A DNA stretch of 64,000 nt, taken from Pontibacter beigongshangensis. GTDB taxonomy: Bacteria > Bacteroidota > Bacteroidia > Cytophagales > Hymenobacteraceae. Position numbers and translations under genes: made by a program. The notes under the pieces are model-generated. The model was not told the DNA's origin, searched no databases, and worked only from the letters and a program-made list of their open reading frames with translations. The stretch lies in assembly GCF_014332515.1 (NCBI RefSeq), contig NZ_VFSD01000004.1, forward strand, positions 186,001 to 250,000, given 5' to 3'. Shown piece after piece: positions 1-7,910 of this stretch (positions are counted from its first letter, which is position 1; every line of letters starts with the position of its first letter).

Positions 1-1580
1 ACATGACCTTCGCTTACCAGCACCTGCCAACCACTGCGTCAGAAAGAGGACGTGTAACCAAATGGGCAGCCGGTCATTTTCTGGCGAAGCTATACCTGAA
101 CCGTGCCCAGGCTGCCGGCTTCCAGAACAGCTCCGAAGAACATTTGCGGATGCTCTTTAAAGGCAATGTAGCCACCGACCTCGATTCTGTTATCACCGTG
201 GCATCTGAGGTTATATCTGGTACTGGCGGCGCACTTGCCCCTGATTACTGGACATTGTTTAACCCGGCTGTTTCTGAATCAAACCCGCACTCCGAAGTTT
301 TATGGTCGGCGCAGTTCGACGAGAATACAGGGCTCAATGGCCGTTTCGGCGGTAACAGGTCTGTTAACTACCACGTAGGCGACTACACCTTCCAATCGGG
401 GGTAACACGCTCCATGGCATATGGCCGGCCGTTTGGCACGTTTAAACCTACCGACTGGGGCTACGACAATTTCCGCGATAAAGTGAACGACTCGCGCTAT
501 TACAAAACCTTTCAGTACGAGTATGTAAGTAACATGCCAACTTTACAGGCAAGCAGTTCATTTGTCTGGGATGCAAAATCTGCGGCTTGGTGGAATGAAA
601 ATAAACCTGAAGGGGCTCCAACTGTTTCACACCTTGCCCCACCCCCTTTAAACAAAAGAATATTACCGAATAGCAGAGCTATTATTTATCTGGAGAACCA
701 GAAAGAAGAAGCCCTGGACTCAGCGATGGTGATGAGCATGCCGTTTCAGTTTATGGTGCGCTGGGTTAAGTCAGCTAAAACCGGTCGCCACTACTATCGC
801 CTGTTTATAGATGGCACTGACATGGGCCTTGCCACCAACCGCCAGGCACCTTATCTATCGTCTAAAAAATATGTGGACCCTACAAGAGGTGGCAGCGCCA
901 GCGAAGCGAACTTCAACAGTGAGGCAGGTACCCGCGATGCCATTCTCATGCGCCTGGCAGAAACCTACATGATTAGAGCAGAAGCCTACGGACGTAAAGG
1001 GCTGTACAGCATGGCTATTGCCGACATTAACGTGCTGCGCCAGCGTGCGGCCTACAAGGCTGGTGAGAGCCGCCCTGCTGTGCTGGCCGAGTTTGAGCCT
1101 CAGCGAACCACCCTCGATCCGGCAGAACTGGTGGCTCCTTACGCTGCCACTACCAACTCTTTCGAGAAAATAATGGTGACAGAAAACCACTTCACACCAG
1201 GTACTCTTGAAGCTGAAAGAGAAGATTATATCCCGACCGTGAACACGAAAGAGGATATGTTTATTCACTTTATCTACAACGAGAAAGCCCGTGAGTTTTT
1301 GTCAGAAGGCATCGCCTGGGAAGATCAGCACAATGCCGGCATTCTGTATGAGCGCCTGGTGTACCTCAACCAGATGGCATCTGACAGAATGGGTCTGTGG
1401 CCTACCGCATTTAACACCGCCAGCGGCAACGGCCAGGACGGCAACGGCAAAGGCCTGGTGCAGAAGCACTATACCTTCCGTGTGTGGCCAAACGCCTACC
1501 TGGTGCAGCTTACTGACGAGAACGGCAATGCGCTGGATGCTGCAGCAAGAGCCGCCTATCAGAACCCCGGATATAATTAA
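1..1580 (+). CDS. SusD/RagB-family outer-membrane nutrient-binding lipoprotein, 5' end outside window
   Basis: SusD-like proteins are surface lipoproteins that form the lid of a SusC porin and bind oligosaccharides. The frame is open from the left edge, and the first ATG (base 3) is internal: a stretch ending AKLYLNRAQAAGF near residue 35 is the TPR-type helix normally found about 200 residues into a SusD. The signal peptide and lipobox therefore lie upstream. A later ILMRLAETYMIRAEAYGRKG helix-turn-helix and the terminal YQNPGYN are typical of the C-terminal half. About 525 residues are visible, so the full protein would be unusually long. A strong hairpin terminator follows 38 bases after the stop. 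The partner SusC is presumably upstream. The family is confident, the ligand unknown. Confidence 0.93.
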   Translation, partial: MTFAYQHLPTTASERGRVTKWAAGHFLAKLYLNRAQAAGFQNSSEEHLRMLFKGNVATDLDSVITVASEVISGTGGALAPDYWTLFNPAVSESNPHSEVLWSAQFDENTGLNGRFGGNRSVNYHVGDYTFQSGVTRSMAYGRPFGTFKPTDWGYDNFRDKVNDSRYYKTFQYEYVSNMPTLQASSSFVWDAKSAAWWNENKPEGAPTVSHLAPPPLNKRILPNSRAIIYLENQKEEALDSAMVMSMPFQFMVRWVKSAKTGRHYYRLFIDGTDMGLATNRQAPYLSSKKYVDPTRGGSASEANFNSEAGTRDAILMRLAETYMIRAEAYGRKGLYSMAIADINVLRQRAAYKAGESRPAVLAEFEPQRTTLDPAELVAPYAATTNSFEKIMVTENHFTPGTLEAEREDYIPTVNTKEDMFIHFIYNEKAREFLSEGIAWEDQHNAGILYERLVYLNQMASDRMGLWPTAFNTASGNGQDGNGKGLVQKHYTFRVWPNAYLVQLTDENGNALDAAARAAYQNPGYN

Positions 1581-1617
1581 GACGGTTAAGAAATTTGATT
1601 TTTAGCCAATTATTAAA

Positions 1618-1651
1618 AGAGGCTGCTCCTTAGAGCAGCCTCTTTTTTTTT
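1618..1651 (+). terminator. Rho-independent terminator after susD-like gene
   Basis: A perfect 11-bp stem (1618-1628 with 1633-1643) closes a 4-base loop and runs into an uninterrupted T tract (1643-1651). It ends the operon of the truncated SusD gene. Confidence 0.92.
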
Positions 1652-1682
1652 GTTCAAGATGGCTATGCCGGAGCAACGGCCG

Positions 1683-1724
1683 GAGCAGCAGAGGCTCCGG
1701 AAGGGCTTTTTCATTAGAATAATT
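1683..1724 (+). repeat. CTCCGGAG/AT-tail intergenic repeat, copy 1
   Basis: Shows a GAGCAGCAG tract, GGCTCCGGAAGGG, then TTCATTAGAATAATT. This is a typical member of the dispersed family described in the findings; it lies just after the terminator. Confidence 0.85.
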
Positions 1725-1780
1725 GAAGTGCATACCATATTATGGGATTTGGTTTATAAGTCAAAACGGTAAAACCACTA

Positions 1781-1892
1781 TCACTGCCGCGAGCTTGTAG
1801 CTCGCGGATTTAATTGGAACGAGTTTCCACCTCGTGAACAGCACTCTTATCGCGTGTAGGCTTACCGCACAGGCTGGAAGCTCGCGGCAGTG
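1781..1892. repeat. REP-like inverted pair with internal hairpins
   Basis: Fifteen bases at 1782-1796 recur exactly inverted at 1878-1892. The left arm continues into a perfect hairpin (CCGCGAGC, five-base loop, GCTCGCGG; 1787-1807). A further small hairpin (ACGAG...CTCGT) lies inside. This is the two-REPs-facing-each-other layout of a REPIN, in a sequence family different from the CTCCGGAG repeats. Confidence 0.7.
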
Positions 1893-2462
1893 TACTTTTG
1901 GATGATTATAGAGCCCCATGATATGTAGTACACGTCAATTATTTTGAAATATAGCTTCTTCAACCCTCTAATTTCAAATCAACAAACAACCTATTGTCTA
2001 AAACGAATGTATATTCTCATATCAATACTTTTTTGAATTAAAATACTTCGCAAACTATATAATTGCCTCACGTACACAGATCAGATGTAGTGTTCCTGTT
2101 GCTTTATTGGTCAGATATTTTAGCCGACCGGCACCAGGTGGAACATCCCGATCGCTATCGGGGGCATAAGATGTCAGACTTTAATTTCTTGCATAAAGTG
2201 GTTTATGCAAAAATCTTATTGAATTAGGCACTTGTTTAATAAGATTCAAATAGCTATAAATCAAATATTTAACATAAAATCTCAGAGCCAGTGTTAAACC
2301 AATATACACATTGAGGGTGGTCCTCAAAACCAGTAGTTTGGTAATTTTTTAAAGAAGGCACTATTGGCTATTAACTAAGTGCCTAATTCAAAAATCTTAT
2401 TAAGAGGAAAACGCCTTTTATTTTAACCCCGCATGCAGACTTCGTACCGCCACCCCTGCCCC
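1893..2462. other. AT-rich intergenic region with inverted 15-mer
   Basis: No credible gene. Fifteen bases at 2219-2233 (TTGAATTAGGCACTT) recur inverted at 2377-2391, and the word AAAATCTTATT stands beside each arm in direct orientation (2210-2220 and 2391-2401). A short CCCGAT/ATCGGG hairpin lies at 2149-2164. It could be a decayed small mobile element. Confidence 0.45.
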
Positions 2463-2837
2463 ATGAAACAGAAAAAGAACGCCTCAACACCTCCTTTCAG
2501 GCTCTGGACGCTAAGTCTGCTGACACTCTTCCTGCTGGCCTCCTGTACTGTCAGCGACACAGTGGTTTCGCGGCACACCTCTGATCAGCCCGCCCGTGCC
2601 AAACATCTTTCGCATATCGGCCCAACCCACTGGTCGTATTTCTGGGGTATGCTGAAAGTGGAGGATTGGACTGCAGGCTGCCAAAGCGGCAGCGATATGA
2701 CCCGGGTAAGGGTAAGGACCAACCCGCTCTTCATCACCGTCTCGTTCCTGAGCCTCGGCCTGGTGGTACCCCAGCGCCTGGAATGGGACTGCGCACCACC
2801 AGCCAGAGGAACCGGCACAATCGGAACGGATGAATGA
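2463..2837 (+). CDS. Small Bor-like lipoprotein
   Basis: A 124-residue protein with a lipoprotein signal (MKQKKNAS..., hydrophobic run, LLASC lipobox with the acylated Cys near residue 28). The mature part has HWSYFWGM, a conserved-looking Cys (TAGC), NPLFITVSFLSLGLVVPQ and a final WDC. This order (His/Phe-rich start, Cys, hydrophobic glycine-rich segment, terminal Cys) resembles the Bor/Iss lipoprotein family of outer-membrane surface proteins, but this is pattern recall, not an alignment. An in-frame ATG ten codons upstream (2433) exists; I chose 2463 because it gives a normal signal peptide. No Shine-Dalgarno is seen at either. It is a single gene flanked by repeats. Confidence 0.6.
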   Translation: MKQKKNASTPPFRLWTLSLLTLFLLASCTVSDTVVSRHTSDQPARAKHLSHIGPTHWSYFWGMLKVEDWTAGCQSGSDMTRVRVRTNPLFITVSFLSLGLVVPQRLEWDCAPPARGTGTIGTDE

Positions 2838-2944
2838 GTGCGTCTGCTCGATTTGGAGATTCGGAAATTTGAAAATGGAAATACCAGCATAGGATAGAAA
2901 AACGATCAATTTGCCACTCCTAAGTTACATTTCCTCACGTAAAC

Positions 2945-3005
2945 AAAATCCTGCTAATCCTTCAAATCCTTGGAGAAGGGCCTCTATAGAAAGATTCAGA
3001 CAAAA
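2945..3005 (+). repeat. AATCCTG...GATTCAGACAA repeat phrase
   Basis: Contains AAAATCCTGCTAATCCTTC and, about 40 bases later, GATTCAGACAA. A related phrase in reverse orientation lies at 49961-50015, and in both places it is followed on the same strand by a CTCCGGAG/AT-tail element. Confidence 0.55.
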
Positions 3006-3035
3006 AGCCAAAATACAGTACCTGCCTTCCTGAAA

Positions 3036-3083
3036 GAGCAGCAGCAGCAAAGCCTCCGGAGGGGCTATTTCATTAGAATAATT
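3036..3083 (+). repeat. CTCCGGAG/AT-tail intergenic repeat, copy 2
   Basis: GAGCAGCAGCAGCA, then CCTCCGGAGGGGC, then TTCATTAGAATAATT. It ends 50 bases before the start codon of the FAD oxidase gene. Confidence 0.88.
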
Positions 3084-3133
3084 AAAAAGCACAGCCGGTT
3101 AACCCATTGTGCAACACCTATAACAGCCTCTTT

Positions 3134-4795
3134 ATGCCACAGCTACCGCAAGGGATAGAGCCTTTTTATCCGGAAGATCCTTGGGAAAACGCGCATCAGA
3201 ATTTCAAGCACCGTTTCCAGCCTGGCACGTCTTACACGCTGCGGGTTTCTTCCAAGGAGTCGAGGTTAGAAGACTATAACGCCACCACCGCCAACATGCA
3301 GTGGCTGATCCGGAACGCCATCCAAACACGCACGCCGCTGCGGGCGATGGGTAACAACTGGTCTTTCTCGCCGGTAGCCATGTGCAACGGGGGCATGCTC
3401 AATACCAGGCCGCTGAACCTTCGGTTTAACCTGGGCAACTCTTCTCTTTCGGATGCCTATAAGCAAAGCGGCAAAACCAAGGAGGAGCTCATTTTTGTGC
3501 AGTGTGGCATGAGTATTCTGGAGCTGAACGAACTGCTCGAGACACAGTACCGGCGCAGCATTATCGCCTCCGGGGGCAGCAACGGGCAGTCGGTGGCAGG
3601 CGCCACGGCAACAGGCACCCACGGTGGGGCACTTTATACAGGCGCCGTGCACGATGCCATTGTGGGGCTGCACCTGGTAACCGGACCCAACCGGCATGTG
3701 TGGCTGGAACGGGCCTCTGCTCCTGTGGTTTCTGATGAGTTTGTGCGGGCACTGGGAGCCGAAGCCCTCCGTGATGATGATCTTTTTAATGCGGCCGTGA
3801 TGTCTTTTGGCAGCTTCGGCATTATACACGGCGTGCTGCTGCAGGTAGAGCCCCTGTTTCTGCTGCAGGAATACCGCTTCGACCACGTGCCTTATACGCC
3901 TGAGCTTAAACACGCCATAGCGCAGCTGGATATGGAGGCGCTCCGCACCATACTGAACCAACTGGCAGATGCCGGGGGCGAGCCGGGGCAGCAACGGGTA
4001 AGAATGCCCGCCCAGAGCGAAAACAACAAGCTCTACCACCTGGAGATCGCCCTGAACCAGCACAACTTTGAGCCAGACAGCAAAGAGAAAGGTATTTACA
4101 TCCGCACATTTTACAAGATCCCCTGCCCCCCTGCCTACAAGCCTGTGCACAACCGAATCGATAGCGGAAGAACCTTTAGCCCGGACCTGAACGGCATTAT
4201 TTCGCAGCTCCTCGATGCACTGGGCCCAACCCTGAACATGCTCACCATCAAACCGCTGGTAAACGCCCTGTTCCAAAGCACCCTCCGTTCAGCGCAGCCA
4301 CAGCCCATGACCATCGGCGAAACCTTTCGGCACACCCGGTTTAAGGGGCAGATTGCCAGTGCCGCAATGGCAGTGGCGACAACAGATGTGTTCAAAGTTA
4401 TGGAGGTGATCCTGGAGCTGAACAAACGGCAGCCATTTGCCGGAGGCATTGCGCTGCGCTTCGTGAAAGGCACCCCTGCCCTGCTGGGCTTTACCAGATT
4501 CCCGAACTCCTGCGTGCTGGAGATGGACGGCGTGGATGCCACCATAACCCGTAAGTTCTTTTCAGATGTATGGCATCGGCTGGAGGCACTCCAAATACCT
4601 TATACGTTACACTGGGGCAAGCTCAACTTTATACTGAACGAGCAGCGGGTGCGGCAGATGTACGGCAATGAAAACGTAGACATATGGCTGCGAAGCCGGG
4701 CTGCCCTGCTCGATGAGCCCTCCCGCAACGTCTTTACCAACGATTTCATGATCCAGTGCGGCCTCGATAAGACCATTCCTCCCCCATACATGTAA
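3134..4795 (+). CDS. FAD-binding oxidoreductase of the sugar-1,4-lactone oxidase (FAD_binding_4) type
   Basis: A 553-residue protein with the VAO/PCMH-fold FAD domain in its first half: RAMGNNWSFSP (about residues 70-80) and a glycine-rich segment SGGSNGQSVAGATATGTHG (about 145-165), as in L-gulonolactone, D-arabinonolactone and alditol oxidases. The C-terminal half would bind substrate. In the family, such enzymes oxidise a sugar lactone or alcohol and pass electrons to O2 or a carrier. I see no signal peptide, so a cytosolic location is likely. The frame extends to a TTG nine codons earlier, but ATG at 3134 is the first standard start. It is monocistronic and flanked by CTCCGGAG repeats on both sides. 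Exact substrate not determinable. Confidence 0.85.
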   Translation: MPQLPQGIEPFYPEDPWENAHQNFKHRFQPGTSYTLRVSSKESRLEDYNATTANMQWLIRNAIQTRTPLRAMGNNWSFSPVAMCNGGMLNTRPLNLRFNLGNSSLSDAYKQSGKTKEELIFVQCGMSILELNELLETQYRRSIIASGGSNGQSVAGATATGTHGGALYTGAVHDAIVGLHLVTGPNRHVWLERASAPVVSDEFVRALGAEALRDDDLFNAAVMSFGSFGIIHGVLLQVEPLFLLQEYRFDHVPYTPELKHAIAQLDMEALRTILNQLADAGGEPGQQRVRMPAQSENNKLYHLEIALNQHNFEPDSKEKGIYIRTFYKIPCPPAYKPVHNRIDSGRTFSPDLNGIISQLLDALGPTLNMLTIKPLVNALFQSTLRSAQPQPMTIGETFRHTRFKGQIASAAMAVATTDVFKVMEVILELNKRQPFAGGIALRFVKGTPALLGFTRFPNSCVLEMDGVDATITRKFFSDVWHRLEALQIPYTLHWGKLNFILNEQRVRQMYGNENVDIWLRSRAALLDEPSRNVFTNDFMIQCGLDKTIPPPYM

Positions 4796-4840
4796 GCGCT
4801 GTTTCTACTCTGCTGCCAACGATCAGGAAAAGGTACTGTG

Positions 4841-4889
4841 CAGCAGCAGCAGAAAGGTAGTCTGAAGGCTTGTTTCAATTGGAATAATT
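4841..4889 (+). repeat. CTCCGGAG/AT-tail intergenic repeat, degenerate copy 3
   Basis: CAGCAGCAGCAG tract followed by TCTGAAGGCTTG and TTTCAATTGGAATAATT. The palindrome is eroded but the order of parts is kept. It starts 45 bases after the oxidase stop. Confidence 0.65.
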
Positions 4890-5040
4890 GGATTGTTAGC
4901 TGTTATATTTTTTAGGGTTGGGGCAGAAATCTGACAGTCAGACCACGGCAAAGTTCAGGTATTTAAGGATGGGTTGAAAATGACCTCACAGCCTGCACAC
5001 CTGCCCAAAGCACATCGGAAGCTCCTGCAAATGTCTGTGG

Positions 5041-5098
5041 CAGCAGCAGCAGCAGAGGCGTTAATGGCCTCTGGAGGACCATATTCATTTAAATAATT
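5041..5098 (+). repeat. CTCCGGAG/AT-tail intergenic repeat, degenerate copy 4
   Basis: (CAG)5, then GGCCTCTGGAGG and TTCATTTAAATAATT. It is the second copy within 200 bases, in the same orientation as copy 3. Confidence 0.65.
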
Positions 5099-5514
5099 TG
5101 ATCTTCACACGGCCTGCTTAACTCAGTTATAGACATTGACAGAAAATATCGGAATGCGGCATTCGATCTGTTCTCATTTTGAAAAATTTTTGTGTCTTGT
5201 GTCCTGCAGCAGATGACATCCCAAGTTCGGTTTCATTGAAGTTGAGTCGACGTTTATAAATTGCAGGTTATCTCTTGTAGCGTCAGCCCAGCCGGATGAT
5301 ACCTCTCCCCCTGCTGCTTCCTGCCATATACCGAAACCTTAACCACAATTAAGTACACGTGTCAAACGAGAAACATTTCCCTGAGATAAAGAAGCCGGAG
5401 TTCCCGTTTTAAGTGATTAAAATCAACAGGGCATGTGAGGGAAATCATCCCGGATGGCCGCCGGGTAAGGTATCTTTATTTAATTCATAAAATGATCTAT
5501 TAAGCCTTTCAGCC
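5099..5514. other. Intergenic region upstream of universal stress protein gene
   Basis: No gene seen. It holds the word GTCTTGTGTCCTGC (5194-5207), which also occurs at the dinB-dnaE junction, and a small GAATGC/GCATTC palindrome near 5155. TATCTTTA at 5471-5478 differs by one base from the TAnnTTTG promoter element and could drive the next gene. Confidence 0.4.
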
Positions 5515-6360
5515 ATGGTAACTTTCCTCTGCGTCACCGATTTTTCAGCATCGTCTGAAAACGCCATAAAATATGCAAGTGAGCTGGCTCAGTTTTTCCA
5601 GTCACGCATTATTCTTTTCCATTCTGTATCGGCTTCGGCCACGGCACATGCCCTGGAGTACAGCTCTGCACATGACCGCCTTACAGACGAACTGGAAGAA
5701 AGAATGGAGTACGTCAATAAGCTGGAGACCCTGAAAATGCGGCTGGAATGCGACAACACCTCCGGTAACATTAGCTACGAAACTTACCTGAAGCATGGCG
5801 CGGAACAAGACACCCTGCCAGCCCTGATCGAGGAGGAGCGGGTAGATGTCGTGATAACCGGCCGGGAGGATGCCAGCAGCCTGCCGGAGGTAGCAGCAGG
5901 GGCCGTCACTGCCGGCATTATGGCCAGCACCTGCTGTCCGGTGCTCGTTATTCCGCAGGCCGCAGCCTTTAAGCCAGTCTGGAAAATAGTTTTCGCCTCC
6001 GACCTGAAGAACGCGCCTTTTACCGGTATGGAATTCCTGCTTAAAATAGCGACGCTGTTTAAAGCCGAGATCATGCTGCTGCATATGCTTACATCCGAAA
6101 CAGAAGCCCATAAAGAGCTTTTGCTGGAAGAGCTGACCAGATATTATCAGAGTTTCCCTTACAGCAACATTTCGCTTCACATCGAAAACAACTCTGTGGA
6201 GGCTGGCATAAGCGAGTTTTCACGCCATCATAAAGCAGACATGCTGGTAGTAGGGTATCACCCCCGGGAAAGATGGAAACGCCTGCTGCCAAAAGATCAA
6301 GCAGCAGAGCCCTTTTACCATAACGGCCTGCCCCTGCTCATCATGCACTGCACCCTGTAG
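5515..6360 (+). CDS. Tandem-domain universal stress protein
   Basis: Two UspA-like domains (about residues 1-150 and 150-281). Each starts with a beta strand and a D(F)S/SD motif (FLCVTDFSASSENAIKYA; KIVFASDLKN). The canonical ATP-binding G-2X-G-9X-G(S/T) loop is not recognisable in either half (VVITGREDASSLPEVAAG; MLVVGYHPRERWKRLLP), so it may be a non-ATP-binding member. It lies in a region with three more full-length USP genes, suggesting a role in stress or low-oxygen adaptation. A strong hairpin follows 10 bases after the stop, so it is probably transcribed alone. Confidence 0.85.
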   Translation: MVTFLCVTDFSASSENAIKYASELAQFFQSRIILFHSVSASATAHALEYSSAHDRLTDELEERMEYVNKLETLKMRLECDNTSGNISYETYLKHGAEQDTLPALIEEERVDVVITGREDASSLPEVAAGAVTAGIMASTCCPVLVIPQAAAFKPVWKIVFASDLKNAPFTGMEFLLKIATLFKAEIMLLHMLTSETEAHKELLLEELTRYYQSFPYSNISLHIENNSVEAGISEFSRHHKADMLVVGYHPRERWKRLLPKDQAAEPFYHNGLPLLIMHCTL

Positions 6361-6370
6361 GCTCCCCACC

Positions 6371-6425
6371 AAAGAGCTTTCCGGGCTCCTGGCTGTATCC
6401 AGGCAAGGAGCCCGGAAAACTCTTT
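6371..6425 (+). terminator. Long-stem hairpin terminator
   Basis: A 20-bp stem with one mismatch (6371-6390 with 6406-6425) around a 15-base loop, beginning 10 bases after the USP stop. The stem itself ends in CTCTTT; a second perfect 7-bp hairpin (CCTGCCG/CGGCAGG) follows at 6433-6453. Confidence 0.7.
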
Positions 6426-6759
6426 CATTCAACCTGCCGCTTCTAACGGCAGGTGTGCCTTTGCCGTATTTGCCTTCACCAGAGGCCCCTGCTTTGGCAC
6501 CCCAGAAAGAGACGCTGTGCCGCCAGAGAGGTAACATGCCCTGACTCCCTAATATGCTTGCCATTGGTTCGGGAAGCATTCGGGCAGCGCTGTTTCCGGC
6601 TGTGAACCCCGGTTTGCGCATAGCCGGCCTCGTTTTTGCGCATTTCCTGGCCGGTAGCTGGCTCGGGTATATTTTTAGCAGCAGTCATGTGCGCGAAGGG
6701 ATAGAAGTTCGTATACCTAAAGATCAAGTGTGTACGCTCCCGCCCCAGTAATTAAAGCT

Positions 6760-7020
6760 ATGACGATGACTCCGACAACACTGTTCACCCTCAGGGAAGG
6801 AAGCTGCAACTCCTTTGTACAACATTTCAGACTCACTGCCAGCGTTGATACGGACACTGAAGATGCCAATTTGTATAAAAGCCTCCTGACGCTCCGCAAA
6901 AAAGAAGCTATGGCGGAAAAACAGAAAAGCTATTTCCATCGCCTGAAAATAGAGACTGCCTGCCACTGCCACACTGCCTGCACCAGCGCCATGCATTTCA
7001 TTAACTGTAACCTATCATGA
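6760..7020 (+). CDS. Hypothetical small protein, translationally overlapping the next USP gene
   Basis: An 86-residue frame starting ATG at 6760 (a GTG ten codons upstream is also in frame). Its stop overlaps the start of the following USP as ATGA (7017-7020), an arrangement usual for coupled genes. The protein is unremarkable: a basic Lys-rich middle (LRKKEAMAEKQKS) and a His/Cys-rich stretch (CHCHTAC) near the C-terminus, no signal peptide, no recognised family. The ATGA overlap is the main argument for it being real; the 400 bases upstream otherwise hold no gene. Confidence 0.35.
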   Translation: MTMTPTTLFTLREGSCNSFVQHFRLTASVDTDTEDANLYKSLLTLRKKEAMAEKQKSYFHRLKIETACHCHTACTSAMHFINCNLS

Positions 7021-7895
7021 AAAAGATACTCGTCCCCATCGATTTTTCTGCCAATGCCAGCAACGCTTTACAATATGCCGCCAGCCTGGCAACGCAAACC
7101 GGCAGCAGCCTCACGTTGGTGCACGTAATGCCCGTGCAGGTAGCTGGTGTTACAGAGGCGCCCCTTGTTGTTACCCCCGACGCCGAAGCAGAGGCGCTTT
7201 ACACTGCCAGGCTCCATGAGGTAGCCAGACAGCTGGAAGAAGAGCACCGCCATACCTTCAAAGTAAACGCAGTATGCACCACCGGCTTATTTCTGGACAA
7301 ACTCATCCGCCTCATTCGAACCGAGAAAATTGACCTGGTCGTGATGGGCACCGCCGGAGCCAGCACCTTTCTCGACAAGCTTCTGGGCACCAATACCCTG
7401 AGCCTCATCAGAAACGCCCCATGCCCTGTGCTGGCTATCCCGGCCCAGGTGCAGTATACAGGGGTGCGAAGGGTTGCCTATGCCTCCGACCTTAGTGCCA
7501 ACGACATGGTGTTCCTGAAACAGCTCCACGCTTTTGCCCTGCCATTTAAACCGGAAATAAGCATAGTGCACGTTAAAGCCAAACCTCACCTTAAGTCAAA
7601 AACAGACCAGCGTGCCTTACAGACCCTGGCAAACCATTTTCCTGAATGGCCCTATACCCAGGTAGAAGTGAAAGAAGGTGATATTTCGGCGGGCATACTG
7701 ACCTTTGCACAGGAGCACAACATCGATATACTGGCCCTGGCCCTGCACGAGAGAAGCCTGCTGGAGGAGCTTTTCCATACGAGTGTCTCCAGAAAACTAG
7801 CCCTCAAATGCCCTGTTCCGCTGCTTACCTTACCAGAGCAGGACAGAAAGAAAGAGAGCTCCGGAGAACCACAGGCCGAAATACTGGCCTTCTAA
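7017..7895 (+). CDS. Tandem-domain universal stress protein, canonical ATP-binding motif
   Basis: A 292-residue protein with two UspA domains. The first begins MKKILVPIDFSANASNALQYA and carries the full G-2X-G-9X-G(S/T) nucleotide loop (GTAGASTFLDKLLGTNT, about residues 117-133), so ATP binding is expected. The second (from about residue 150, VAYASDLSANDM) lacks a clear loop. A lipoprotein L,D-transpeptidase gene follows after 15 bases, so the two are likely co-transcribed, linking stress signalling with cell-wall remodelling. Confidence 0.92.
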   Translation: MKKILVPIDFSANASNALQYAASLATQTGSSLTLVHVMPVQVAGVTEAPLVVTPDAEAEALYTARLHEVARQLEEEHRHTFKVNAVCTTGLFLDKLIRLIRTEKIDLVVMGTAGASTFLDKLLGTNTLSLIRNAPCPVLAIPAQVQYTGVRRVAYASDLSANDMVFLKQLHAFALPFKPEISIVHVKAKPHLKSKTDQRALQTLANHFPEWPYTQVEVKEGDISAGILTFAQEHNIDILALALHERSLLEELFHTSVSRKLALKCPVPLLTLPEQDRKKESSGEPQAEILAF

Positions 7896-7910
7896 TACAC
7901 TACCAAAGCC

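Noticed and set aside
3107-3133. Upstream extension of the FAD oxidase to TTG at 3107
   Set aside because: It adds nine codons without family likeness, and ATG at 3134 is a normal start.
6554-6751. 65-codon frame before the small hypothetical gene
   Set aside because: Has a hydrophobic stretch but no family likeness or coupling to a neighbour; cannot be separated from chance.
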